Origin: Dermatemys mawii
Lineage: Eukaryota > Chordata > Testudines > Dermatemydidae
NCBI GenBank assembly: GCA_007922305.1
Contig: ML677333.1
Span: 12,132,502 to 12,196,501 of the forward strand
Reading direction: 5' to 3'
DNA: 64,000 nt
Below are positions 12,931-24,035 of this stretch, piece after piece. The notes under the pieces are model-generated. The model was not told where the DNA came from. It saw nothing but the letters and a program-made list of their open reading frames with translations, and did no database searches. A program made the position numbers and the translations under genes. Every line of letters starts with the position of its first letter. Positions within the stretch are counted from its first letter, which is position 1.

Positions 12931-13897
12931 AAAAAAGTTGAGAAAAGAAACCAAAAACCCTGCATCATAGCTCTATAACCTGGGAAACAAAGATTCCTAA
13001 AGCCCAAAGGTGATGGTTATTGTCAACACTAAACTATTCTTATAATAAAATATGATGATTAATAACTCTAGTGCTGTACATGTGTCACAAATGAATGTAT
13101 CAAACAATTTATAGGTCTCAGAGCTCACACTCTAAAGTCACAGTGGCCACTAAATAGCCTCCTGTTACAAAGCAAGTTTCAGTCCCATAAAAGGGTAAAA
13201 CAGGATGAAAGATATTTCCACAGATCTTCATTTAATCTTCCACCATCCTAGTGATTTCTGATTAATAACCCATTTTGTGAGGCAGTGAACTGATGTGAAG
13301 AAAAAAATACTGTTAAATTGACAGGACTAGCCAAACTTTATTGAAATAATTTTCCTCTTCTAAAAGCAATTAAAGCAACATGCCATGTAATTATGGGCTA
13401 AGACTGACAACTACGTAGCTTTATATTTGAGAATTCTCAGTTACAAGAGGTAATAGATGAAATCATTAGCTTTTCATTAAAAGTTAGCAATTTTTCTGGA
13501 TATCCTTCTGGAACAGATTAATAAAATCCAGCCTTTCTCTTTTTGCACCAGCAGATTGCAAGTGAAAATATTTCTCATTTAATGTAATTCAAATGTCTAA
13601 ATACTTAAATATGCTCACAAAGCAGGTGTTTAGATATATAAGTGACACTGGTTGCTCTATTGAAAATATTTGGGTTTGAAATTATCCCACAAGTGTATTT
13701 GTGTACAAATGTGAAGGCTCTGAAAGGGAGGTAAGGCTTGGAGACTCATTCAATGTCAAGCATCTACACCCCACACAAGAGCTTATCCATTACTGAAGTT
13801 AGTCACACAAATATAATTGGCTCTGTTCTAGGGGATATCTTCTTGCATTTAGCTGCAGCCCTGAACATGTGCAGTGGCACAATCATGTGGTCCCAAG

Positions 13898-14059
13898 CAG
13901 GGTCGGCTCTAGCTTTTTTGCCGCCCCAAGCACCAAGAGCACAACTGCCCAAGCAAAAAAAAAAAAAAAGGGCCGCCCCAAAAATGACTGGAATGCCGTC
14001 TCTTGAAATGTGCCGCCCCAAGCATGTGCTTCCTTCGCTGGTGCCTAGAGCCAGACCTG
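13898..14059. mobile_element. hAT-type MITE (162 bp) with 8-bp TSD
   Basis: The left terminus CAGGGTCGGCTCTAGC matches the reverse complement of the right terminus, CAGGTCTGGCTCTAGGC, over most of its length. It is flanked by a perfect 8-bp duplication, GTCCCAAG, at 13890-13897 and 14060-14067. Inside are several gccgccccaa repeats and an uninterrupted run of 15 A at about 13955-13969. The CAG ends and 8-bp duplication fit the hAT superfamily, and the lack of coding sequence makes it non-autonomous. The overlapping open frames here are shadows of this repeat. Confidence 0.92.
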
Positions 14060-14067
14060 GTCCCAAG

Positions 14068-14561
14068 AAGAACTCAGAGAATGTGCCTTCTTCAACTCCA
14101 TGTGCATGCACCATCTTTGGTATGGATCAGAGTGCTCTCCTCTGTGGACAACCAGTTCCACGAGCCAGTTCAAAAGGTTAGTGGTGGGGCAAAAATCATG
14201 AAGTTTAGGCCTCTCAAAACCACACAGTGGCAGAGTAATCCATCCATTCCTCCAAGCATAGGGGCTGCAATTATCCCTGGCCCTTTTGGGGATTATGCAT
14301 GATGGGAGAGAAAGTCTCTGTTCTCCCTCTTTCCCCCCATTCCCTGTGCTCTTCCCCGCACCAACACACACACACAGCTACACATGGCCAGGAACAATCT
14401 TATTCTATATTTCTAATAAAAACATTCAGCATGAACATGTTTATATATTTTTAAATGCTTAAATATTTCATAAAGTTGCATGCAGTATGATCTTTTATAA
14501 AAGAAAATGACAGTAAATCATAGCTAGTGATTTGCCTCTGAAATACAGTGCAAATGATAAT
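14068..14561. other. unassigned sequence with short CA repeat
   Basis: No gene or named repeat. A short (AC)n tract lies at about 14362-14377. Confidence 0.45.
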
Positions 14562-15262
14562 CATCACAGAATCATAGGACTGGAAAGGTCCTTGAGAAGT
14601 CATGTAGTCCAGTCCTCTGCACTCATAGCAAGTCTAAATATTATTTAGATCATCCCTGACAGGTGTTTGTCTAACCTGCTCTTAAAAATCTCCAATGATG
14701 GAGATTCCATAACCCTCCATAGGCAATTTATTCCAGTGATTAACCATCCTGACAGGAAGTTTTTTCTGATGTCCATCCTAAACCTCCCTTGCTGCAATTT
14801 AAGTCCGTTGCTTCTTGTCCTATCCTCAACGAGAAAAGAAGAATAATTTTTCTCCCTCCTCCTTGTCGCAGCCTTTATGTACTTGAAAACTGTTATCATG
14901 TCCCCTCTCAGTCTTCTCTCTTCCAGACTAAATAAACCCATTTTTTTCAATCCTCCCTCATTGGTCATGTGTTCTAGAACTTTAATCATTTTTGTTGCTC
15001 TTCTGTGGACTTTCTCCAATTTGTTCACATCTTTCCTGAAATGTAGCGCCCAGAACTGAACACAATATTCCAGTTGAGGCCTACTCAGTGCAGAGTAGAC
15101 TGGAAGAATTCCTTCTCACGTCTTGCTTACAACACTCCTACTAATACATGCCAGAATAATGTTCAGTTTTTTGCAACAGTGTTACACTGTTGACTCATAT
15201 TTAGCTTGCGGTCCACTATGACCCCCAGATCTTTTTCCACTTAGCTAGTCCTCACAACATTA
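14562..15262 (-). mobile_element. CR1 LINE 3' fragment
   Basis: Starts with the inverted CR1 terminus (atcacagaatcatagg, then actggaaaggtccttgag) and continues into the 3' end of ORF2 on the minus strand. The 127-codon frame 14645-15028 has the CR1 C-terminal signature: FSLEERRLRGDMI, then RTRSNGLKLQQGRFR and SPSLEIFKSRLDK. Beyond 15030 homology continues (cagttgaggcctactcag, gttgactcatatttagctt) to about 15262, but in shifted frames. It is truncated before the reverse transcriptase catalytic motif. Confidence 0.9.
14645..15028 (-). pseudogene. CR1 ORF2 C-terminal remnant
   Basis: A 127-residue open stretch matching the region downstream of the reverse transcriptase palm in CR1 ORF2 (GLFSLEERRLRGDMITVFKY; FLSGWLITGINCLWR; SPSLEIFKSRLDKHL). 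It begins inside the ORF and lacks the catalytic domains. It is open only because this part of CR1 has drifted little. Confidence 0.85.
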
Positions 15263-15390
15263 CAGTGAGGTATACATATTGTATCAGAATCATTTTAAGA
15301 CTGGAAAATAGAAACAGAGATTAAGCAACTTATACAAGGCCATGCAACAAAACAGCAGCAGATATGGAATGTAGTTCTTGTAGAGGTGAG
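15263..15390 (+). repeat. MIR/CORE-SINE-like fragment
   Basis: The series gaaacagagattaagcaact, then acaaggccatgcaacaaaac and gcagatatggaatg follows the order of the conserved segment in MIR-type SINEs (aaactgagg... aagtgacttgcccaaggtcac...). It is highly diverged, so only the order of words supports the call. Confidence 0.4.
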
Positions 15391-17713
15391 AAAAAACTGG
15401 TGCTTCAAATCTGTAGCCCTTCTAATAGTTGAGGAATGTCTGACAAATTTCCAGATCTGAACCTACTTTTGCAGTTTGTTAATCAGTTCCAAAGCACCTT
15501 CTTCTCCCATTCAGATATGACCAAAATCCTACAAGAATGTCCACCCTGCAAAGATGTTCCCTCATGAACTATGTCCTGCTATGCCCTCATGTTTGCATAT
15601 ATTATGATAGGGGATGACCAGCTTCCTACCAAAGCCGCTGCCAGACTGATGGGGCTGGTGGTGTGGGGAGAAATATGATGAGAACCCCTTTGGGCTTCAG
15701 TTCTCAAGAAGGAAAAGAGCTGGATTACGTTATTTCATCTGTATGTTCAGTAATGTGTCGTGGGTTTTGTGCTTTGCTTTGGAATTGCAAAAACAGTTTC
15801 CTTTTCTCTTGTTTTTCCTTCTACCATTTGGCAGCAGAAGATGTCCTGGTCAGAATACAGATTGAGGACATCTCTCCAGTGTCCCTGTCCCACATCCCCC
15901 TACATCATGTTTTGGGGACTCCAGATGTACCACTCCATAAAGGGGATGGGAGTGGTACCAAACTTGTCTGAAGTGGAAGTTCTTCATCATACATCTTGTA
16001 CCTTTATTCCACTGCATTCTTCCCTATCATGTTTAAATGAAACCTTCCCTAACCATTCCTGATGCTATTCTGTTATGCTCACATCATTGTATACTATATG
16101 TGACATTATTCTCAGTATTACTGTTTAAATCCCATACTCTGCTGTCTTTTGGAGGGAAATACTCTATATGCAATAAATAGCTTCTAGTCGTGTAAATTTT
16201 TCTTTGTGGCATTAAAAGGAATAGAAGACATTTTGCCAGTGAGATTTTGTAATCATCATTTCTTAATCATTCAAAATGTTAAGCAAATTCAATTTGAAAA
16301 GCTTATTTTCTGTGCCCACTAAATTCACACATATGCACTAGTGAACTCAGATCATGCAACTATAATATGCAAAATCCACATGAAGAAATAAGAATCTGAC
16401 TATACATAAATAAATTAATAAAAAATATGGCCTTTAATTCAGTATATGTCTAACCTGACATATTATCACCTGGTATTTTAAAAATAATGTGTGTGCTAAT
16501 CACCTCCATGGAGATGATTTTATTACTGTACAGTGGATTTTAGAACATCAGGTAGTTTATGAAATAAATTAATTCCTTGACTTTTCTACCTCTGGGATAG
16601 TTTAGTTTATCGTGTTCAAAGGTGACGATGAAATTAATTCAGGAAGACGTCTGCAGTTTTTTCTGAGGAAAGAATGTAAATGACAGAATTATGAGAACAA
16701 ATTCCAGTAGAGAATCAGTTCACTTGCAAATGATGCAGTGATCCACTCAGTGAGGGATCAATTAAACTGCATAGTGTTAAAAATGGAAAATTAAAAATTT
16801 TAGAATACTTAGTACTTGCATGATCTTAATTTTGCAAGGTGCTGTGCTTAAGAAAATGGAAGTGTAGGGCACTCAAACAGCTTTCAGAATCAGGTTTGTT
16901 GCATTATAATACAGATTGAACAGGGAATGTTTAGTGTTTTAAAGTAAAGAGAGTATGGCTAGTGTAGTCGATTTTCCCTCCAGTCCCTGACATGCCTGGG
17001 AGCAAGTGCAAGTTAAAAAATGAACTCTGCTTCCCTGCATTTCAATTTATTCCTGACATTTAAACTTGCTTTTAAAAAGTGTTTTTAATTTGTGGAAAAA
17101 GCCTAATCTGCCAGAGTTCTCTCTGATCCTTTAGTGCCAGAACAAATGACACATTAATTGCATTTAGGTGGTGGTCACCTTACATGACATCACAGTCCAC
17201 ACAGCCTAATACCTAGAATATTTCTTTTAAAGATGGTTGACATACATATTTGTGCTCTTCTCTTCCACTCTGTGACTGTAGTCTGGAAGAAATCTAAATT
17301 GTGATCTTGCAAACTGATTATAAAAAATGTCACCTATTCTATGTTCTTGATTTATCCCTTCTAATTATATATACTTATGTAACTATACCTTCTATACTGG
17401 TTATGTGTGTGGTATATAATTATATACATTATACTAAAACATTCCTTGTATTTCAGTGACCTTGGTGCTTTTGAAAAGTGCCTGATTGACATCCAAAGAT
17501 GGCAAGAGGGCCACATAGAGCAGATTGTGATTTTTTCCAATGTGGGTAGCAGTTTACTATACTGTGAACCAAGACCACCAAATCCTTTAACACAGGTCAC
17601 TGAACTACCATCAGATGTTACAAACTTCTGACAATGAGAGCTGGCAGTCATCTTATAGGAAGTGTGGCCTCCAGGCTTCTATCATTTGATCCAGAGCAAC
17701 CTCACACTGCCAT
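15391..17713. other. unassigned intergenic sequence
   Basis: No supported gene. The frames at 15663-15971 and 15760-16062 have no motifs I recognise and no companion exons. The stretch from about 16050 to 17450 is strongly AT-rich with few repeats that I can name. Confidence 0.45.
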
Positions 17714-18168
17714 CAGTGGCCAACCTGAGCCTGAGAAGGAGCCAGAATTTACCAATGTGCATTGTTGAAGAGCCACAGTAATATGTCAGCAGTCCCTTTC
17801 AGCTCCCTAGTCCACCCGGCTCCCAGTGCCTCGCACGCACCAGCAGCACCGCCAATCAGTACCTAACCCTCCATCCCTGTGCCTCCCATCTGCCGCAATC
17901 AGCTGTTTTGTGGTGTGCAGGAGGCACAGGAGGGGGAAGAAGAGTAAGGGCACATCAGACTCAGGAGAAGGGGTGGGGCCCTTGGGGGAAGAAGTGGAGT
18001 GGAGCTGGGGCATGCGGCAGAGCCGGAGATTGAACAGTGAGCTCCCTGTAGCACCTCGGAAAGTTGGGACCTGTAGCTCCAGCCCCGGAGTCGGCGCCTA
18101 TGCAAGGAGCCGCATATTAACTTCTGAAGAGCCACATGTGGCTCCGGAGCCACAGTTTGGCCACCCTG
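17714..18168. mobile_element. hAT-like non-autonomous element (about 455 bp)
   Basis: The left end reads CAGTGGCCAACCTGAGCC and continues to gaaggagcca. The right end reverse-complemented reads CAGGGTGGCCAAACTGTGGC and continues to tccggagcca. The ends are therefore imperfect inverted repeats sharing TGGCCAA and GGAGCCA. The interior is GC-rich and non-coding, with agagccac repeats. No clean 8-bp duplication is visible, probably through decay or a misplaced left boundary. The overlapping open frames near 17826-18182 are shadows. Confidence 0.7.
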
Positions 18169-18189
18169 AGCTAGAGCTTTGAAATGCTG

Positions 18190-19500
18190 TTAGGAGACAT
18201 GCATACACCTAAGGACCAGCACCCTATTATAGTCAGCGTGACTCAGTGTCTGGGGTGGACCACACTGAGAATGCCACACTCAGGCCAGACTGCAAGCATT
18301 AGGGCAGACAATCCCCAAAAGCTGGTGGTTTGTTCTATAATTAGATTCACCAAGCCAGTAACAAAAGTACTTCTGCAGTACCACAGTGGTTAACCAGAGG
18401 TCAAACACAGTGCCCTGTAAATTTCCAGACCTCGGCTCCAATCCAGACAAACAGGTCTGATATACTGAAGGGTTATTGAAAACCTAATTCACCATATGTC
18501 AGGTTCTTACTAATCCCAAGGGATCAGACACTTACTCCAAGTCAATATGTATTTCAGATGTGACCCAAATATCTCACTGTCAGCCAATCCTTAGTCAGCA
18601 GAAGATTTATTAATAAAAGAAAATCAGAGTTACAAACTGTTATTAGATCATATACATACAAATGATTGCAATGTTTTTACATCAGGTTTGTAGCAGCGAT
18701 GGATTAGATTGTTGGCTTGCAAAAGGCTCTCTGGTAACTTCCAAAACACTGGAAGGTATTCAGTCCATAGTTCAAGATGCTTCTTTTAGTTGTAAAGTCA
18801 CAAGCCAGAGAATTAGAACAGGAAAGAGGCAAATGAAGTTGTCTCAGGGGGTCTTCTATATCCTTTGTTATGTTCATGGAAACTTAGTGTCCCAAACAAA
18901 GCCCACAGCCCCAGTATATGGAAAGTTACTGGGCCAAGATGGAGTCCAGGGTCACATGAGCGTATTGCATGCCCTTACATGCTTTGCTGAATCACAAGGG
19001 GTAGCCACTGTCTCCTTACTGTCTGAAGCACCTGCAGGAAAGGCTACTGGGAGGATGAGATTCTCCAATGATCCATTGTGAGAGCTGACTGTACTTAGTG
19101 GGCCATCCATACACTGCTGTCTAGTGCTGATGTAAATCTGTCTGGGTGGTTTCACCCAGGACTACAGCACATGTTTAAAATATGAGTACATAGCCAATAT
19201 TCATAATTTCAGATACAAAGATGATACATGCATGTAAACAAGATTAATCAGACTTAGCAAATCATAACTTTTCAATGGATACTTTACATGACATACTTTG
19301 TAGGTGGTAATTGTGTAGTAGTGGTAACAATGGTGATTATAAGTGGTCACCTTTCCTATATACAGCATCACAATGGGACTAAGCAGTTTACTCAGCTTCT
19401 GCAGCCTCAGGCCTACACAGCCTGGGTGGGCTCTCCTGAGATAAGCGGGGCTTGGATTTGACCTGAGAGCCTGAAAGTGAGAAAGGAAAAATAACAGATT
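18190..19500. repeat. possible decayed LTR-type repeat, unassigned
   Basis: This mid-GC block holds a 139-codon frame (18662-19081) with no recognised motif. Blocks such as accaagccagtaacaaaag, gtacttctgcagtaccac and the later ttattaataaaagaaaatca look like a diverged long repeat rather than unique sequence, but I cannot show terminal repeats or retroviral domains. Treated as unassigned. Confidence 0.25.
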
Positions 19501-21097
19501 TTTAAAAAGAACCAAACAGAACTGCAGGCACTGGGAGTAAACATACCTCCTGTACCCAGCATCTCCAGGATGCCTGGCAAAATGGAGAACAAATAAAAAA
19601 ACAAAGCAGAGGCATTTACACCATCAAACTATATCCTTATTCGCTGATTGACCCTGAGACCAACAGGGTGTTCATGGATTTTGTGATATTGTACAAATGA
19701 AGAGCCAGATTCTGTAGCCAGAACCACAGGCAGATCCTCATGCAGGGGTCCACCTAAAGGATGTGGCCTGAACATTATACTGTAACTGAGTCTAATGTAA
19801 TTACACACAGGACTGTGAGGGAATGGATTTGAGTCCTTCACTTAAAAATGAATACCTGTGTAGCCTTTATACTAATCTCCTAACCCATCCAACCTCCCAA
19901 ACATGCATGCTCTAGTAATGCAGCTTCTAATGCCATGTGATGTCTAATATCATTTTGAGCGAGAACAAGCAAGAATTTATTAACACATATACCATACACT
20001 TGCTTTACAAAGTGAATAAATGGAACATGGTATATGCAGCTTCATGAGGATAGAGAGCATTAAAATGCATTTCTAATGTGTTTACTAGTTGTGAGTCTGA
20101 GTAGAAACAGCATATGCAGATTGATTCTAAGCATGCAGTGTAATTCTAATGTATATGAGCTGTGCAAATGGGGAATTAAAGTTTATCAGTTCTGACTTCA
20201 CTGACACATAATCTTTGTTTTCCTAACTATGAGTCATCTGTCTCGCTGGCTAATCATACATTTTTGAGTGAATCTGTCTAATACTTTCTCATTCTCCATT
20301 ACGTAGCCCCGTCATCTCATTTCTAAGAGAATAAATCTCAAAAGCGCCTTTCACACAAATGAGGTAAGATATCACTTTTTGTGGAGAAATATTTGTCTGC
20401 TTAATGACCTGAAAACTGGCATTTTAGAAAGGTGTCCACACACCACTGCTTTATTGAGCTCAGGAGCATTCTGCCATTTGCCCGGTAAGCTTCATCTTCA
20501 TGGCAACCGAGAATGTGCTCATCAGGCCCACGGTGAGTGAAGTGAGACGAGTGAGTGCAGTGATACTATATGAAATGTGGCCATGAAAAACAAATACACA
20601 ATGAGTCACCCATTCGCAGGAGCAAATGGGGTATTTCTGTGTGGTTTCCCGCAAACTGTTCTTAAAATATTATGATCCCCATATCCTGTTCCTTCTCACT
20701 CACAGTTTCTCATCACATGGCTTTATGAAGACAGGATGTCTGGCGGGAGTAAGCTGAAGGGGCTGTACGGTGTATTTACTACTGGAAAAAATATTAAGGG
20801 TAGCATGAAAGATCAATGGACAAATTGCCAGTTCTGTGGAATAATGCTGAATCAGCTGTAGGGAAAGAATTTGCACAAACCTCAGCTCCAGGAAATAATT
20901 TGCCAATTCTTTGAAAGCCTAGATTAGAGAAGCTGGTGGGGCAAGAAAAGTTACATCAGACCACGCTGGCAAGCACAAAATTCAAATGCTAGTTGCCACT
21001 CTCCTTTCCATATCTAATGGATGCTAAAAAGAAACATTCCCTGGGAGGAATTTATCCCACAACTACCTACAGCAGGGTTTCTTGCACCTTCCTTTGA
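19501..21097. other. unassigned sequence, possible non-repetitive block
   Basis: No gene recognised. The interval 20160-20640 has higher apparent complexity, no recognisable repeat wording and several homeodomain/forkhead-like AT motifs, so it is a reasonable place to look for a conserved non-coding element. That is inference from texture only. Confidence 0.35.
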
Positions 21098-21182
21098 AGC
21101 CTCAGGTGTTGGCCACTATCAGGAACACAATATTTAAGTGGATCAGCCATCAGTCTGATCTAGTCCAGAAATTCCTATGATC
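21098..21182 (+). mobile_element. CR1 3'-end fragment
   Basis: The words ttggccactatcaggaacac, ggatcagccatcagtctgat and ctagtccagaaattcctatg follow the order of the CR1 3'-UTR (gccactgtcggagacagg ... ggaccattggtctgac ... cagtatggc). A plus-strand tail only. Confidence 0.7.
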
Positions 21183-21232
21183 CACATTCTCTCAATGATT
21201 ACCACTTGAGTATACAGTACAGTATTTTGAAT

Positions 21233-21400
21233 GTTTGCAGCATTGTGGTAGCCATGTTGGTATCTCTGATATCCTGAGACTGTCTTTTTTTGTACTTACT
21301 TCTGTTGGTGAAAGACGAGCTCTGTGTAGCTCAAGTTTGTCTCTTTCACCAACAGAAGTTAGTCCAGCAAAAGATATTACCTCATCCGCCTTCGCTCTCA
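21233..21400. repeat. foldback of a PLE-related repeat
   Basis: The right half (about 21316-21400) is the plus-strand 3' part of the same repeat family seen at 55.0 kb: a GAGCT/AGCTC hairpin, ttgtctctttcaccaacag, then aaaagatattacctcat. The left half (21233-21315) contains reverse complements of that family's end (gtagccatgttggt at 21248) and of its middle (acttctgttggtgaaag). The two halves therefore form an inverted repeat around the hairpin. The 5' CTGAAGA strand is missing here, and GAAA has decayed. Confidence 0.75.
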
Positions 21401-22107
21401 TGTCTAAGTTGGAGGGAACACCTTTAATAAATGGGCAGATTAATCTGCATATTCCTTCAATTCCTGGTCTTTGTACTGAGACTGTCAGTTATGATGAGTT
21501 GTACAGTAGGTTGGCCATTTAATTACTATCCCCTGCCCATTGGAACAAGCACACGGCATGAATAAAATATTCTAATTTGCTTGTATAATAGGACCCAAAA
21601 TAACACTGAGCAACGGGAGCCTTGTATTTTGCTAGAATGTGATTTTGGGCCTAGAGTTTAGAAAAATGTTTCAAATGAGATCCACTGAGCATTAATTTGC
21701 ACCAGTCACTCAAACACACACAGTAAGACACCTCATACAATTTATTAGAGCTTGTTAAACTCTTTGGGCTACATCGCAACAAGCCCTTTTGTGGATAAAC
21801 CAGGGTTGGAGACATCCAAGGAGACTCCCTGATTCTGTGAGCGTATCACTATTGCAGTCTCTCTGCTTGAAGGACTACAGGGACTGCTCTTTTCAAACTC
21901 CCTGGGACACATGGCACACCAAAGCAAACAGGAGGTATAATCACAGCCAACCCACATCCACCCCAGCCTACAGAGCAGCCAATTATGTTTGTGAGCAAGC
22001 AGCACCAGCCAAACTATATGAACAGGGCTCCTCAGAGTGAGCTCCCTGTCTGAGGAAAAATCCCTCCCCAGGCTTCCCAGAGGGCTCTGTGGCTGAATGT
22101 CAGTTCT
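21401..22107. other. unassigned sequence
   Basis: No gene or named repeat seen. The frames at 21769-22040 on both strands carry no recognised motif. Confidence 0.45.
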
Positions 22108-22825
22108 TAGATCCTATGGCCAGAAAAGGCCATTATGATCATCTAGTTTGACATCCTGTATAATAGGGCACAGAACTTCCCAAAATCATTCCTAGAGTTG
22201 ATCTTTCAGAAAAATATACCATCTTGATTTTAAAATTGTCACTGATAGATAATCCACCACAACCTTTGGTAAATTGTTCCGAGGGTTAACTATTCTCACC
22301 ATGTAAAACATTACACCTTATTTCCAGTCTGAATCTGTGTAATTTCAGCTTTCAACCTGAACCATGCTATACTTTTCTCTTCCAGACTAAAGAGCCCATT
22401 ATTAAATATTTGCTCCCCATATAGACACTTATACACTGTAATCAAGTCACCCTTCTCTTTGTTAAACTAAACATATTGAGTGCCTTGAGTCTAGTACTGT
22501 AAGGCATGTTTTCTAATCCTTAGTCATTCTTGTGGCTCTTCCCTGAAACCCTTCCAATTTATCAACATCCTTCTTGAGTTGCGGACACCAGAACTGGCAC
22601 AGTATTACAGCAGCAGTCACACCAGTCCTAAATACAGAAATAAAATAAACTCTGCTCCCAACTGAGATTTCCCTATTTATGCATCCCAGGATCGCATTAG
22701 CCTTTTTGGCTACAGTTTTGCACTATTCAACTGATTATTGCAAGATAGATTCCCCTGTTGTATAAGACTGGCCTCCATTCATTGTTCCGAAATGCATACA
22801 TTTACATTTAGCTAATTAAAATGCT
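22108..22825 (-). mobile_element. CR1 LINE 3' fragment (diverged subfamily)
   Basis: Begins with the inverted CR1 tail (agaaaaggccattatgatca, then tctagtttgacatcctg) and continues with the reverse complement of the CR1 ORF2 end: tcttccagactaaagagccc, atcaacatccttcttgag, ccagaactggcacagtatta and ttagcctttttggctacag. Frame is not maintained. It is the same subfamily type as 25036-25715. Confidence 0.85.
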
Positions 22826-22874
22826 AATTTTATTTAATTAATTTATTTTATTTATAAAATGCATATGTAAGCAG

Positions 22875-23849
22875 TGTCAGGAATGAGATATATTCTGACA
22901 TCTGGTGGCGAACTATGGGAATTGCAGTGAGTCATAGAAAATAATTCTGGGGCTGATCAATTTGCATAGACACACCCACTGCACCTAGCCTGAGCCCACA
23001 GCAGCCCACATGGCCACTTCGGCTGATGAGGGAGCCCCAGTTTCTATGTTATTGGGGCAGGAATGATAAAGTGATGTTACTGTGATTATGTGAATGAAGG
23101 ACTATGGACATGTACTTGGCCCTTGTTATGATGGAGGGACTCGCCATCATCTAGGTAGCACTCAGTGGGCAAGGGCCATGCGTTTCAGAACACTGTGACA
23201 TTGAGAGAGGTGGTGGACAAGCACCTATACCTTTTGGTGAGGGTGCTGTCTGAGGGCCTCCCAGGCCTATTGCACCCTGCCTCTCTCCACTGTGGAATGT
23301 CAGAATTGATTTTTTGCTTNNNNNNNNNNGGAACCTCACGGAGAGGCAGCGCAGTTGGCCTCGGACCACGTAAGGTGCCCCGTGCCCTACCCTCCAATTC
23401 CACCCAGGCTGGAGGTAAGACTCTGCCAATTGACTTTTGAACTCTGCACTGACCAAGAACAGAGACTCTTGGGCTGTTGGACTTTTGGGGCTATTGAGTG
23501 ACTTTTGGGGTTGTGGAACTCAAGAGCCAAAGGGAAGGCCACGGCCTAGTTGCTGGGAGGGGGGCTTCTGGTTCATGGTTTGGTTTATTAACCTTGTTTG
23601 TGGTGTTTCCCCAATATAATGCCACATTGTTTCTCCCTGTTATTAAAAGGCTTTGGTACACTCAGACTCTGTGCTTGCGAGAGGGGAAGTATTGTCTCTT
23701 ACAGACGCCCAGAGGAGTGGTATATGGTTGTCCCAGGTCACTGGGTGGGGGCTCGAGCCGGTTTTTTTGTATTGTGCTATTGGAATGGAACCCCTGGATA
23801 CTGAACCCGGCCCTTGTTGCTGCCAACTCTGATGGGCAGAAGGGTTACA
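22875..23849 (+). mobile_element. solo LTR of an endogenous retrovirus-type element
   Basis: The block starts TGTCAGGAATG and ends GGGTTACA, matching the TG...CA convention of LTRs. A probable polyadenylation signal attaaa lies at 23642-23647, followed by a GT-rich stretch and the word actctgtgcttgcgagag that I associate with the R/U5 part of a turtle LTR family. The block is non-coding and much more GC-rich than its flanks. No internal retroviral region is next to it, so it is a solo LTR. It contains the assembly gap at 23320-23329. No short flanking duplication could be recognised. Confidence 0.75.
23320..23329. other. assembly gap (10 N)
   Basis: Ten consecutive N bases within the LTR, after ttttttgctt and before ggaacctcac. 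The fixed short length suggests a placeholder and not a measured size. Confidence 1.
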
Positions 23850-23929
23850 CATATTATTTGCTTGTGCCCAGTATAGCAAGCAATCTAGATCTCTTCTTGT
23901 AAGAGAATTTCCCTGCATGGCAAACCAAA

Positions 23930-24035
23930 ATTAAATCTCAGGGCCTGAATCTCCTCACTTACTCCTGTGTCAATCAGGAGTAACTCCACCAAAGTCAATG
24001 GAGTTGGTCTGGTGCAAATTGATGTAATCTAGAGG
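23930..24035. repeat. short palindromic MITE-like element
   Basis: An inverted arrangement around the core aaagtcaatggagtt: aggagtaactccacc on the left, ggagttggtctggtg on the right, flanked by gcctgaatctcc and an atgtaatc remnant. It belongs to the group of short hairpin elements with an ATTGACTTCAATGG-type centre found throughout this window. Confidence 0.55.

Noticed and set aside
13738..14371. Overlapping frames of 99-147 codons on both strands
   Set aside because: They cover the hAT MITE at 13898-14059 and its A-run. All frames are open because of base composition.
18662..19081. 139-codon frame as a host protein
   Set aside because: No motif, no splice context and repeat-like surroundings.
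23151..23918. Cluster of overlapping frames on both strands
   Set aside because: They lie in the GC-rich solo LTR and some read through the N gap. No retroviral domain is present.
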